Source: Sphingobacteriaceae bacterium (lineage in GTDB: Bacteria > Bacteroidota > Bacteroidia > Sphingobacteriales > Sphingobacteriaceae). From it: a stretch of DNA of 64,000 nucleotides. The stretch lies in the NCBI GenBank assembly GCA_029266635.1, contig JAQSWM010000004.1:124001-188000 (forward strand), in the 5' to 3' direction. Below are positions 26,645 to 34,231 of the stretch, piece by piece. The translations under genes were made by a program, and so were the position numbers. Within the stretch, counting starts at the first letter, position 1. Each line of letters begins with the position of its first letter. The notes beneath the pieces were generated by a model. The model did not search any database. It was not told the origin of the DNA and worked only from the letters and a program-made list of their open reading frames with translations.

Positions 26645-27523
26645 ATGATTTTCACTGAGGCAGAGGAAAGATTTGTGGCTGATTTGTCGGCTCTGTACGA
26701 CAAGAACGAAGCGAAGGAAATATTCTCGATAGTGACCGAACACCTTTGCGGGATAAAGAAATCGGAGTGGAGGAGCAAGAAGGATGGCCACCTTTCGCCG
26801 ATGGAAGATACATCCATTTTGCAGGTCTTAGACGAGCTGAGTACCGGCAAGCCTTTGCAATACGTGCTGGGCGAGACCATGTTTTACGGCGCAAGGATCA
26901 AAGTCAATCCAGATGTTCTTATTCCCCGGCCAGAAACGGAGGAATTGGTGGCTTGGGTAATTAGCGAAGTGATAAATAACAGCCAGGAGCCTTTATCCAT
27001 CTTAGACATCGGCACCGGCAGCGGCTGCATCCCGATTGCATTAAAGATGAACCTCCCAGCTGCCGATGTACATGCAATTGACATCTCTCATCATGCATTG
27101 GAAACAGCAATGCGGAACGCCGTCCTGAACAAGGCTCAAATTAATTTTGTGCATGGCGATATTCTTGATGCAGCATTCAAGCTCTCTCATAAATTTGATG
27201 TCATCGTCAGCAACCCGCCTTACATCAAGGCTTCCGAAAAAAATGAGATGCACCGCAATGTCCTTGATCACGAGCCGCATCTGGCGCTGTTTGTTGAAGA
27301 TGATAATGCCCTGATCTTTTATGAACGTATCGCGGAGTTTGCCCAATCGCACCTGAAGCCCTTTGGGAAGCTGTTTTTCGAAATAAACGAAGCTCTTGCT
27401 GAAGATGTGGCAACAATGCTGAAAGAGAAATCCTTTAAAGAAATTGAAGTAAGGAAAGACATGCAGGGGAAGGACAGGATGGTTAAAGCCGTTCTGCTTA
27501 ACTCCTCGGATGATACTGTATAA
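26645..27523 (+). CDS. prmC: Release factor glutamine N5-methyltransferase
   Basis: A 292-residue SAM-dependent methyltransferase (HemK family) that methylates the GGQ glutamine of peptide chain release factors RF1 and RF2. An N-terminal helical bundle (1-85) recognises the release factor. The Rossmann domain has motif I ILDIGTGSGCIPIAL and the catalytic NPPY (VIVSNPPYIK). The substrate loop PRPETEELV is also present. The 3' end overlaps the convergent xerD gene by 26 nt, so the two transcripts are antisense at their ends. Confidence 0.93.
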   Translation: MIFTEAEERFVADLSALYDKNEAKEIFSIVTEHLCGIKKSEWRSKKDGHLSPMEDTSILQVLDELSTGKPLQYVLGETMFYGARIKVNPDVLIPRPETEELVAWVISEVINNSQEPLSILDIGTGSGCIPIALKMNLPAADVHAIDISHHALETAMRNAVLNKAQINFVHGDILDAAFKLSHKFDVIVSNPPYIKASEKNEMHRNVLDHEPHLALFVEDDNALIFYERIAEFAQSHLKPFGKLFFEINEALAEDVATMLKEKSFKEIEVRKDMQGKDRMVKAVLLNSSDDTV

Positions 27524-28394
27524 TCGTACTCCTCAGGAAGTCTCTGTCAAGGTGCGTGTAAATTTCCGTAGTGGTAATGCTTTCATGCCCCAGCATCTCC
27601 TGAACAGCCCTCAGATCAGCGCCGCCCTCAATTAAGTGTGTAGCGAATGAATGCCTGAACGTATGCGGACTGATCGTCTTTCTTAATCCGGCTTTGAGCG
27701 CCAGGTCCTTAATGATCATAAAAACCATCACCCGCGAAAGGGGAGTCCCACGCCGATTCAGGAACACAAAATCTTCTTTTCCGCTTTTCACCGGGATGTG
27801 CACCCGCACTTCCTCCAGGTAAATCTTAAGAAACTTGATCGCCTCGCTGCCAATTGGCACCAGCCTCTCCTTGTTCCCTTTTCCGGTTACCTTGATAAAC
27901 TCAATGTCCAGAAACAGATTCGAACGCAACAGTCCCACCAACTCCGAAACACGCAGCCCGCAACCATACAGCACTTCCAGCATGGCTTTGTTGCGCATGC
28001 CTTCAGGTTTGGAAAGATCAATAGCAGCAATCAGGTTGTTGATATCCACAATGCTAAGCGTGTCCGGCAGTTTTCGGGTGAGCCGGGGAGTTTCTAGCAG
28101 TGCGGAAGGATCGTTTTGTAAATTTTCTTCAAGTACCAGGAACTTGAAAAAGGCTTTCAATCCCGACAGCACGCGAGCCTGTGTAGATGCCAGCATGCCC
28201 AGGTCATTCGCCCAAACCAGGAACTGCTTCAGGTCTTCTGAAGTAATTTCAAGCGGGTTCTTGCCACTGCTTGCATCGCAGAACTGAACCAGCTTATCCA
28301 CATCATGCAAATAAGCCTCAACAGTATTTGCAGATAGCGAGCGCTCCAATCTGAGGTAAGTCTTAAATCCCGCTATAGCCGATGCCCAGTTCAT
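27498..28394 (-). CDS. xerD: Site-specific tyrosine recombinase XerD
   Basis: A 298-residue recombinase that resolves chromosome dimers at dif with XerC. The N-terminal SAM-like core-binding domain covers residues 1-85. The catalytic domain has R in YGCGLRVSEL, K in VTGKGNKERLVPIG, H-x-x-R in HTFRHSFATHL, H in LGHESITTTEIYTHL and the nucleophile Y in the same block. It resembles chromosomal XerD rather than a phage integrase, so I do not take it as a sign of a mobile element. It is convergent with prmC (26-nt overlap). Confidence 0.93.
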   Translation of the reverse strand: MNWASAIAGFKTYLRLERSLSANTVEAYLHDVDKLVQFCDASSGKNPLEITSEDLKQFLVWANDLGMLASTQARVLSGLKAFFKFLVLEENLQNDPSALLETPRLTRKLPDTLSIVDINNLIAAIDLSKPEGMRNKAMLEVLYGCGLRVSELVGLLRSNLFLDIEFIKVTGKGNKERLVPIGSEAIKFLKIYLEEVRVHIPVKSGKEDFVFLNRRGTPLSRVMVFMIIKDLALKAGLRKTISPHTFRHSFATHLIEGGADLRAVQEMLGHESITTTEIYTHLDRDFLRSTIIQYHPRS

Positions 28395-28419
28395 TCAGCA
28401 ATTTTAGTGTTTTATATAA

Positions 28420-28427
28420 TATATTTG
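28420..28427 (+). promoter_or_regulatory. Candidate -7 element upstream of aroQ
   Basis: TATATTTG matches TAnnTTTG perfectly, 66 nt before the aroQ start in the divergent xerD-aroQ gap. The -33 box is not clear. Confidence 0.3.
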
Positions 28428-28493
28428 GCTCAGAAACATCCATCAACACTTAGCAGGTCTAATATCTAAATTCTCACATCTCACATCTAATAA

Positions 28494-28907
28494 ATGCGCA
28501 TCCAGATCATCAACGGCCCAAACCTAAACCTCCTCGGAGTTCGAGAAAAATCCATTTACGGCGACAGTTCTTTTGATGCTTACCTGGAAGAGCTCCGCAG
28601 TCAGTACAGTATCCTGGAGATTGAATATTTTCAAAGCAACGTGGAAGGCGAGATCATCAATAAGCTGCATGAGGTAGGATTTAGCTACGATGGTATCATT
28701 CTGAACGGCGGCGGCTACACGCACACATCCGTTGCCATTGCCGATGCTATTGCAGCTATAAACACGCCCGTAGTTGAAGTGCACATTTCAAACATCTATG
28801 CCCGCGAAGAATTCAGGCACATGTCCTTAACCGGCAAGAATTGCAAAGGCGTGCTGACGGGTTTCGGCCTGAAGGGATATAAGCTGGCGTTGGAAAGTTT
28901 TCTGTAA
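28494..28907 (+). CDS. aroQ: Type II 3-dehydroquinate dehydratase
   Basis: A 137-residue shikimate pathway enzyme that turns 3-dehydroquinate into 3-dehydroshikimate; type II forms are dodecamers. IINGPNLNLLG opens the protein. The catalytic tyrosine is in VREKSIYGDSSF, NVEGEIINKL is the QSNxEGxII-type motif, and the histidine is in EVHISNIYAREEFRH. The usual NPGAYTH reads NGGGYTH here, a variation common in this phylum as far as I recall. It is followed by mgtE after about 90 nt. Confidence 0.95.
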   Translation: MRIQIINGPNLNLLGVREKSIYGDSSFDAYLEELRSQYSILEIEYFQSNVEGEIINKLHEVGFSYDGIILNGGGYTHTSVAIADAIAAINTPVVEVHISNIYAREEFRHMSLTGKNCKGVLTGFGLKGYKLALESFL

Positions 28908-28998
28908 ACGTATTTTCATAACATCGGCTCCAGGGCTGTCGTTATTGTCTCATTAGTTACTAGGTGATTCCCGCCTCATTTTCCTATTTTAGCCAACA

Positions 28999-30348
28999 AT
29001 GCAATCCTTCGAGCTTGATAAAACCGACATTCAGCGCATTAAACAAGCGCTTGATGGAGATGAGGAAGATTTAAAATCCTTATTATCAGAATATCACGCC
29101 TCAGAAATTGCAATCCTGTTCGAAAGCCTTCCCCTTGAGGCCCGCGAACGCATTATCGATATCCTGCCCACAGAAGTTGCTTCCGAAGTAATTTCCGAGA
29201 TGGATGCAGAGATTGAGCCGGGAAAACTGCTCGAAAACCTGCATCCTGAAAAGCGCTCCGAAATTATGGAGGAGCTCGACTATGACGATGCCACCGACAT
29301 CATCAGCCAGCTTCCCGAAGAACGCCAGAACGCCATCCTCGAAGAGCTTGATGAAGAAGACGCCACCCAGATCCGCAACCTCTTAACCTACGAGGAAGAT
29401 ACTGCGGGCGGTTTGATGAACACCCAGATCATCAGCGTAAACCAAAATTTCACAAAAAAGGAAGCGCTTGATGAAGTGATCCGGCAGTCTGAAGAGATTG
29501 AGGAGTTCTATACCATCATGGTGACCGACGACGAAAATCACCTGATGGGGATTGTGTCGCTGAAAGACATCATCAAAGCCAAATACACGGTCCGCATCAG
29601 CGAACTGGTCAATTCCGACTATGTTTTCGTAAAAGCAGAAACCGACCAGGAAGAAGTTGCCAAGCTCATTTCCCAATACAACCTCACCAGCATCCCGGTT
29701 GTGGATGATGAAATGCACCTGCTCGGCCGCATCACCTTCGACGACGTGATCGACGTACTGGAAGAAGAAAACACCGAAGACATTCTGAAGATTTCCGGGG
29801 TATCCGAAGACGAAGAGCTCTCCGGTAACTGGGTGGAAGCGGTAAAGAGCCGTCTGCCCTGGCTGGTGCTCAACCTCGGCACCGCATTCCTGGCTTCGTC
29901 GGTCATCAGGCACTTCAGCAAAACAACCGATGCCATTCCCGTGCTCACGGCCTACATGACCATCATTGCGGGGATGGGAGGGAACGCCGCCACACAGTCG
30001 CTGGCCGTAACGGTGCGCCGTATCTCACTGAACGATCTTACCGATAATCAGGCATACCGCACTGTGCTCAAGGAGTTTACCGTAGGTTTGGCCAATGGTG
30101 CCGCAAACGGTTTTATTGTGTTCCTTTTCGCCCTGCTTTACGATGCAAACCTCATGCTCGGGGTAGTGATCTTCACAGCCATGATCGGCAACCTTATCAT
30201 TGCAGGTATTGCAGGCTCAGCAATTCCCCTGGTTTTGAAGCGGGTAGGCATAGACCCCGCCATCGCGTCATCCATCATCATCACCACCTTTACAGACGTG
30301 TTCGGGTTCTTCATCCTCCTGGGATTGGCGAGCAAGCTGATGTTGTAA
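28999..30348 (+). CDS. mgtE: Magnesium transporter MgtE
   Basis: A 449-residue Mg2+ channel. Residues 1-130 are the acidic superhelical N domain (repeated LPEERQNAILEELDEED-type units). Residues 130-255 are two CBS domains (ITVDD-like, IPVVDDEMHLLGRITFDDVIDVLEEE). Residues about 280-449 hold five transmembrane helices with the pore segment GMGGNAATQSLAVTVRRI. The cytosolic domains close the pore when Mg2+ is high. The gene borders the repeat-rich accessory region that begins right after its stop. Confidence 0.95.
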   Translation: MQSFELDKTDIQRIKQALDGDEEDLKSLLSEYHASEIAILFESLPLEARERIIDILPTEVASEVISEMDAEIEPGKLLENLHPEKRSEIMEELDYDDATDIISQLPEERQNAILEELDEEDATQIRNLLTYEEDTAGGLMNTQIISVNQNFTKKEALDEVIRQSEEIEEFYTIMVTDDENHLMGIVSLKDIIKAKYTVRISELVNSDYVFVKAETDQEEVAKLISQYNLTSIPVVDDEMHLLGRITFDDVIDVLEEENTEDILKISGVSEDEELSGNWVEAVKSRLPWLVLNLGTAFLASSVIRHFSKTTDAIPVLTAYMTIIAGMGGNAATQSLAVTVRRISLNDLTDNQAYRTVLKEFTVGLANGAANGFIVFLFALLYDANLMLGVVIFTAMIGNLIIAGIAGSAIPLVLKRVGIDPAIASSIIITTFTDVFGFFILLGLASKLML

Positions 30349-30671
30349 AGGTTTTGAAAAGCAAAGCCTGTGCATCTTGGGCCAGGATAGCCCCGCTTTA
30401 CTCTCCAACCGCCGGTGGAAGCGGTTTCCGTTTCAATCGGGTTTAGTTAAGAGAGGTTCTCTTAGAGCACAATTCCCAGCGGTTGATACGCTCTGCCATC
30501 GTTTCTTGCCGTCACCTCGACAGAAGGAGAGGCCTCTACTGAGTACCCAATGCCTTGTTCTCTGAGGCTTCTGGTTAATGTTTCTCGCGGGCTTATTTAT
30601 GCAGCTTCTAGACGGTGCTTCGACTCCCCGCCAGTAGTTGGGCAGGCTGCTCAGCATGACAGGGTGCTTAG

Positions 30672-30884
30672 GGGTAGTGCTGGAAGGGAGAGAGAGTGCC
30701 ACGGCCGTGCTTTGTTTAAGCTCCATGTCATCCCGAACCGCTTTTGGGCGGGAGGGAACCTGGTGATGGTAAAGACTAAGGTCCTTCGTCGTGCCTCCTC
30801 AGGATGACAGGGTGCTTAGCGGCAGTGCTCTAACGCGGAGATTTCTCCTCGTGCCTCGTTCGAAACGACGCTGAAGAAGAGAGG
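30672..30884. repeat. 213-bp direct repeat, copy 1
   Basis: It is nearly identical to the copy at 31061-31273 (5 differences in 213 positions by eye, no gaps; offset 389 bp). Inside lie opposed modules: one of the GTCATCCTGAG...GAAGGACCT type (about 30727-30810) and one of the CGTTTCGAACGAG...GAGAAATCT type (about 30835-30872), both read on the minus strand. These are building blocks of dispersed intergenic repeats in Bacteroidota. No coding potential. Confidence 0.88.
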
Positions 30885-31060
30885 CTTGTGTAGGTAAGCT
30901 ACATTGTTAAATGAATATTCATTCTCAGTAATACTCAACTGTCCTTAGTCTTGTGCCGTGCCCAGGAGAGGCAGACTAAGGATTTCAGAAATAAAACGGA
31001 GTTTAGAAACTCCGCACATTAGCAAATCTGTAGAGCCCTGCGGAACTCAACGGACAGAAA

Positions 31061-31273
31061 GGGTAGTGCTGGAAGGGAGAGAGAGTGCCACGGCCGTGCT
31101 TTGTTTAAGCTCCATGTCATCCCGAACTGCTTTTGGGCGGGAGGGAACCTGGTGATGGTACGGACTAAGGTCCTTCGTCGTGCCTCCTCAGGATGACAGG
31201 GTGCTTAGCGGTAGTGCTCTAACGCGGAGATTTCTCCTCGTGCCTCGTTCGAAATGACGCTGAAGAAGAGAGG
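31061..31273. repeat. 213-bp direct repeat, copy 2
   Basis: Second copy of the element at 30672-30884, same orientation. The 176-bp spacer between the copies is unrelated to them and contains a perfect palindrome aatgaatattcatt (30910-30923) and a small hairpin (cggagtttagaaactccg, about 31008-31025). The rest of the 30349-31340 gap contains more fragments of the same repeat types and no gene that I can support. Confidence 0.88.
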
Positions 31274-31342
31274 GCTCGTAAATAAATACAGCACAAGCGG
31301 ACGCTTCCGATAGAGGGAAATTAAGTATCGATAGCAAACAAC

Positions 31343-31382
31343 AAAAAAACGGCCATCAACTCCCTTATTGTTAACGGCCGTT
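31343..31382 (-). terminator. Terminator after the 206-residue hypothetical gene
   Basis: On the minus strand a 7-bp perfect stem (aacggcc / ggccgtt) with a 21-nt loop is followed by seven T. It lies 18 nt after the stop of the gene at 31400-32020. Confidence 0.7.
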
Positions 31383-31399
31383 CCATATACAGCACACGG

Positions 31400-32020
31400 T
31401 TACTGCACCACCCTGCTCATAACCGGCGTATAAGCCTCCTGGCCTTTGCGCCCTATGGCCGCTGTGCGCCCATAAATGCGGATGCCGCTGCGCAGCCCGG
31501 TAAACACATGCTCGCGAGATGAAGAAACCTTGCTCACCCAGCGGCTCGTTTCCGATGGCTGCTCCTCAGTGTACTCGTGCACGTACGATACCGCATTCGG
31601 CACCCGCCTAACCGAAAACCTCAGTTCCCCCAGGTTCACCCCATCGGTAATGCTGAATTCTGAAGGCGCAGCCAGTGGCGGAACATTCTCGCCGTCGCTG
31701 CCCAGCTCAAAGCCGCTGCTCACCAGTTTCACCTTGTCGCCCGGTGCCAGCGATTCCAGGTTCTGTGCCAGTTGCTTCATTGCCGCCAGCAATTCAATAC
31801 GTGCCTGGTTCTTAATGGCAATGGCATTCCGCTCGCCACTGTACGAATTTGCCAGCGCTGTGCTGTAGTTGGTTCGCAAAAGCCCGAACTCCCCGAGCGC
31901 CGGGGTAGTTACCGGAAAAGCCGGGTTACCTGTAAGCCCTGTTACTACCGTGGCTGCACGCAGGTCCAGGTTGGCATCTGTGAGTTTCGAATAGTCCCTC
32001 ACTAAAATAGTTTGTCTCAT
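31400..32020 (-). CDS. Hypothetical protein with a C-terminal fibronectin III-like part
   Basis: A 206-residue protein without signal peptide. Residues 1-100 are mostly helical (DLRAATVVTGLTGNPAFP ... ARIELLAAMKQLAQNLESLA). Residues about 110-206 look like a fibronectin type III or similar beta-sandwich (APSEFSITDGVNLGELRFSVRRVPNAVSYVHEYTEE ... YGRTAAIGRKGQEAYTPVMSRVV). Proteins of this layout are frequent and uncharacterised in Bacteroidota. A good terminator follows it. The tandem arrays at 32.1-32.5 kb are directly upstream of its start. Confidence 0.7.
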   Translation of the reverse strand: MRQTILVRDYSKLTDANLDLRAATVVTGLTGNPAFPVTTPALGEFGLLRTNYSTALANSYSGERNAIAIKNQARIELLAAMKQLAQNLESLAPGDKVKLVSSGFELGSDGENVPPLAAPSEFSITDGVNLGELRFSVRRVPNAVSYVHEYTEEQPSETSRWVSKVSSSREHVFTGLRSGIRIYGRTAAIGRKGQEAYTPVMSRVVQ

Positions 32021-32110
32021 AATTATAGAGATTTAAGTGTCGCCCGCGGGTCCTTCCCGAAAGCATAGATGGAAGGTAGAGCTAACAAATAGCATCCTCC
32101 AAATGGCCTC

Positions 32111-32250
32111 GGGTACAAAACGGTACAGAACGGTACAAAGCGGTACAAAAAGGTACAAATAGTTATAAATAGTTACAAAACGGTACGGAACGGTACAAAG
32201 CGGTACAATGTGGTACAGAACGGTACAAAGCGGTACAGAATGGTACGGTT
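32111..32250. repeat. 10-bp tandem array (14 units of CGGTACAAAR)
   Basis: Fourteen consecutive 10-bp units, consensus CGGTACAAAG, run without gaps; units 6 and 7 are the most diverged (agttataaat, agttacaaaa). Each unit has the GTAC palindrome plus a short A-run, so the period is close to one DNA helical turn. Read on the minus strand it gives a meaningless VPLCTVLYRF-type peptide repeat. Confidence 0.9.
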
Positions 32251-32309
32251 TTAACTTGATAATGCCCGGAAGCGGTAAAGAATGAGCTGAAACTCTGAAT
32301 ACAAGCCCA

Positions 32310-32540
32310 ATTTCTAAGTACGAAACGCCGGTTTCGTAATTCACAATTGCGATTTCTAAGTACGAAACGCCGGTTTCGTAATTCACAATTGCGATTTCGT
32401 AATTCGAAATGAGGATTTCTAAACTCGAAATTGCAATTTCTAAACTCGAAATTGCGATTTCGTAATTCACAATTGGCATTTCGTAATTCGAAATGAGGAT
32501 TTCGTAATTCGAAATTGCGATTTCTAAACTCGAAATTGGA
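32310..32540. repeat. 21-bp tandem array (11 units)
   Basis: Eleven gap-free 21-bp units of two kinds, ATTTCTAAacTCGAAATTGCG and ATTTCGTAATTCgaAATTGCG. Where units meet, CGAAATTGCGATTTCG forms an inverted repeat, so the array can form a chain of small hairpins. The minus strand stays open through the array as a seven-residue repeat (EIAISSL / EIAIVNY). I treat this as repeat DNA rather than a gene. Confidence 0.9.
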
Positions 32541-32710
32541 GTTTATGCTGGAACAATTGAGGCAGGGGATAAGGCTTTGCCCTCAGGTAGAATAGTCCTG
32601 AAGCTGTGATGTCTGCAAACCAGCTGCTTACTTCATGCGGCAGAAGTTTCGTGCGACAGAAAGGCAGCATTTAAAAACAAGAAAATAGAGGGCCTTAACA
32701 GGAGCGGGGC
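32541..32710. other. Gap with nothing recognised
   Basis: About 170 bp between the 21-bp array and the 79-residue gene. I see no gene, hairpin or repeat here. Confidence 0.5.
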
Positions 32711-32950
32711 TTATGAGCCGGAAGCGTCTTTCTCGCGGGCCTTCTCCTTTATAAAGCCAATAGATGGCCTCGGTGTATCAGGCGGGAGGTTCTCATATTG
32801 GTTTAACTGCTGTACGGTGACATGCTGGTAGGGCGCAAGCCCGTAAAAGCTTTTGATTTCCCGCAGGCGCTTATAGCACCAGTTCCTTGATCTGTTGTAG
32901 AGTACCATCATATCCACAACATCTGCAAAATAATTGTTTTCTCTGTGCAT
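32711..32950 (-). CDS. Small hypothetical protein, helix-turn-helix-like
   Basis: A 79-residue soluble protein starting at the ATG at 32950. The segment DMMVLYNRSRNWCYKRLREIKSFYG looks like a short helix-turn-helix or recognition helix, followed by HVTVQQLNQYENLPPDTPRPS and a charged tail (KEKAREKDASGS). The composition looks coding. I do not recognise a named family. It stands alone between repeat-rich stretches and could be a small regulator, but that is a guess. Confidence 0.5.
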   Translation of the reverse strand: MHRENNYFADVVDMMVLYNRSRNWCYKRLREIKSFYGLAPYQHVTVQQLNQYENLPPDTPRPSIGFIKEKAREKDASGS

Positions 32951-33560
32951 GGCATTAGGTCTAATTGGTTAGGAAACAGAAAGTTAGAAAGGTATTTTCT
33001 TTTTTGCAAATTTTTTTTGTCAAGAATGTTGCACTGAGGTTCTTGTTTGTGGTGCGTAAAGAACAGCGGCACTTGCTGAAAATTCAAGAACACAGGCCCT
33101 CCTTCACGCCGTCTTCGTGATCCGCCGGTTGGCGGACCGCTACTGGCGGGAAGCCCGGGAGGACAGAGTGCCGGTGGCGGCGTGACGATCTCCGGATGAG
33201 TTGACAGGGACATAGTTTTCAATTGATCTGGCCTCGGAAGGCGCCCTTTCTGAGTGTTTAATTGTTTTGAAAAGCAGGCTCCGGTGTGTCCGGCCATCGA
33301 ATAGCTGACCCCTGTCCTGAGCCGCTTTTTTAGCGAGACGAAGGGCGCTTCTGCTGTATCTTTTGCTGTCCCTTCGCTCAGGTGCCGGCGAAGGCAAAAG
33401 AATGCCACGACAATGGGGTTTAGGGAAGGTGGGGCGGTGCGGGTAGGTGACACAAGCGATTTTAAGGCTAAGAGTTGAGCGATCGAATCGCGGTTCTCGT
33501 GCATGCTCGTTGCATACGAGGACGGTGAGAGACTGTTTATAAACATAACCCAAACTTGAA
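32951..33560. other. Repeat-derived stretch with spurious open frames
   Basis: Two long frames overlap on the minus strand here, but both are rich in Arg, Pro and Ser, differ in frame, and one runs into the 79-residue gene. I read the stretch as a dispersed intergenic repeat: it contains ccgccggttggcgg (about 33122-33135), and GACGATCTCC near 33185 recalls the end of GTCATTGCGAGG...GGCAATCTC elements, also seen at 41.5 kb. No real gene is supported. Confidence 0.5.
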
Positions 33561-33787
33561 ATATTTCTTTCTGGGCAATACTGACAGAAATTATGTTAGT
33601 TAAATGACATAACGGCTTATTCTAAACTGACATTTAAGCAGAGGTTAAAATATGTGGAAAAGTTAAGAAAGTTATTTAACCGTTGAAAAAATACCCAAAC
33701 GTAACATTTTTGTACCAAATCTTAAACCGGTATGGATATTGCTAAAAAACTTGGCATTATTAATGAGCTCGGAGTGTCGGTTTTAAA

Positions 33788-33826
33788 TTAAAAAAGCCTA
33801 AGAGGAGGACGAGTCCAATTAGGCCT
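33788..33826 (-). other. Orphan terminator-like hairpin overlapping a 27-codon frame
   Basis: On the minus strand gcctaa / ttaggc (33824-33819 with 33801-33796) encloses a smaller gga/tcc hairpin and is followed by six T, like an intrinsic terminator. No recognised minus-strand gene lies upstream. A short frame (ATG at 33871, 27 codons, ending RPPLRLF) ends inside it, as leader-peptide attenuators do. Confidence 0.3.
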
Positions 33827-34010
33827 ATTAATTTCAAAAGCAACAGAATGATCTGAAGCGTTAGAGTTCATGTTAAAAACTGCGCAAATCTATAAATTGT
33901 TTTTACAATACAATTTTAAATAGCAGAAGCCTCTCCGGCATATCTAACTTCCTTTCCTGACGTTGTCGTGTCCCTTCCGAACATGCTCTCACTCGGATTA
34001 GTTAACCCTA

Positions 34011-34023
34011 GCTCACAGTGAGC
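34011..34023. promoter_or_regulatory. Perfect palindrome upstream of the TIR operon
   Basis: gctcac-a-gtgagc is a 13-bp perfect inverted repeat 32 nt before the first operon start. It may be an operator, but this is only a position-based guess. Confidence 0.3.
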
Positions 34024-34054
34024 GAGGCATGGTATTATTTAAACATTAAAAACA

Positions 34055-34231
34055 ATGGCTACTAACGGAGAGCCCGGCGATAACCGCCGACACAGAGCAG
34101 TAAAAGACCGCTCCCAAACGTTCAACCCGCTTACAGAACAATGGGTAAAAAGAGATGCTGATTCAGGCAAGTTTATGGATGTGAAACAAGACGGGACACC
34201 ATTCAAGGGTGTTAGAAAGGAGGGGAAATAA
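34055..34231 (+). CDS. Small basic protein heading the TIR operon
   Basis: A 58-residue protein (ATG at 34055) with MATNGEPGDNRRH at the start and FMDVKQDGTPFKGVRKEGK at the end, low in hydrophobic residues and basic. Its stop overlaps the next ATG (TAATG), so it is translationally coupled to the TIR gene, and its end contains the next gene's strong ribosome binding site. I recall similar 55-60 residue proteins beside TIR genes in other bacteria but cannot verify this. Function unknown; a partner or guard peptide of the system is possible. Confidence 0.7.
   Translation: MATNGEPGDNRRHRAVKDRSQTFNPLTEQWVKRDADSGKFMDVKQDGTPFKGVRKEGK
34217..34223 (+). promoter_or_regulatory. Strong Shine-Dalgarno site before the TIR gene
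   Basis: AAGGAGG lies 7 nt before the ATG at 34231, which is unusual in a Bacteroidota genome where most starts here lack such a site. It fixes the start and hints at foreign origin. Confidence 0.6.

Noticed and set aside
27498-28394. Phage or island integrase
   Set aside because: The sequence follows chromosomal XerD throughout and no attachment site or phage gene is near.
32033-32479. 148-codon frame across both tandem arrays
   Set aside because: Its amino acid pattern is only the shadow of a 10-bp and a 21-bp repeat; no start signal or conserved part is visible.
32310-32540. CRISPR array
   Set aside because: The 21-bp units are contiguous with no unique spacers, and no cas gene is in the window.
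32908-33546. 212-codon minus-strand frame
   Set aside because: It overlaps the 79-residue gene, has a Ser/Pro/Arg-rich composition with no fold pattern, and covers what looks like a dispersed repeat.
33140-33553. 137-codon minus-strand frame
   Set aside because: It overlaps the frame above in another phase and has a composition unlike a real protein; it is probably translated repeat DNA.
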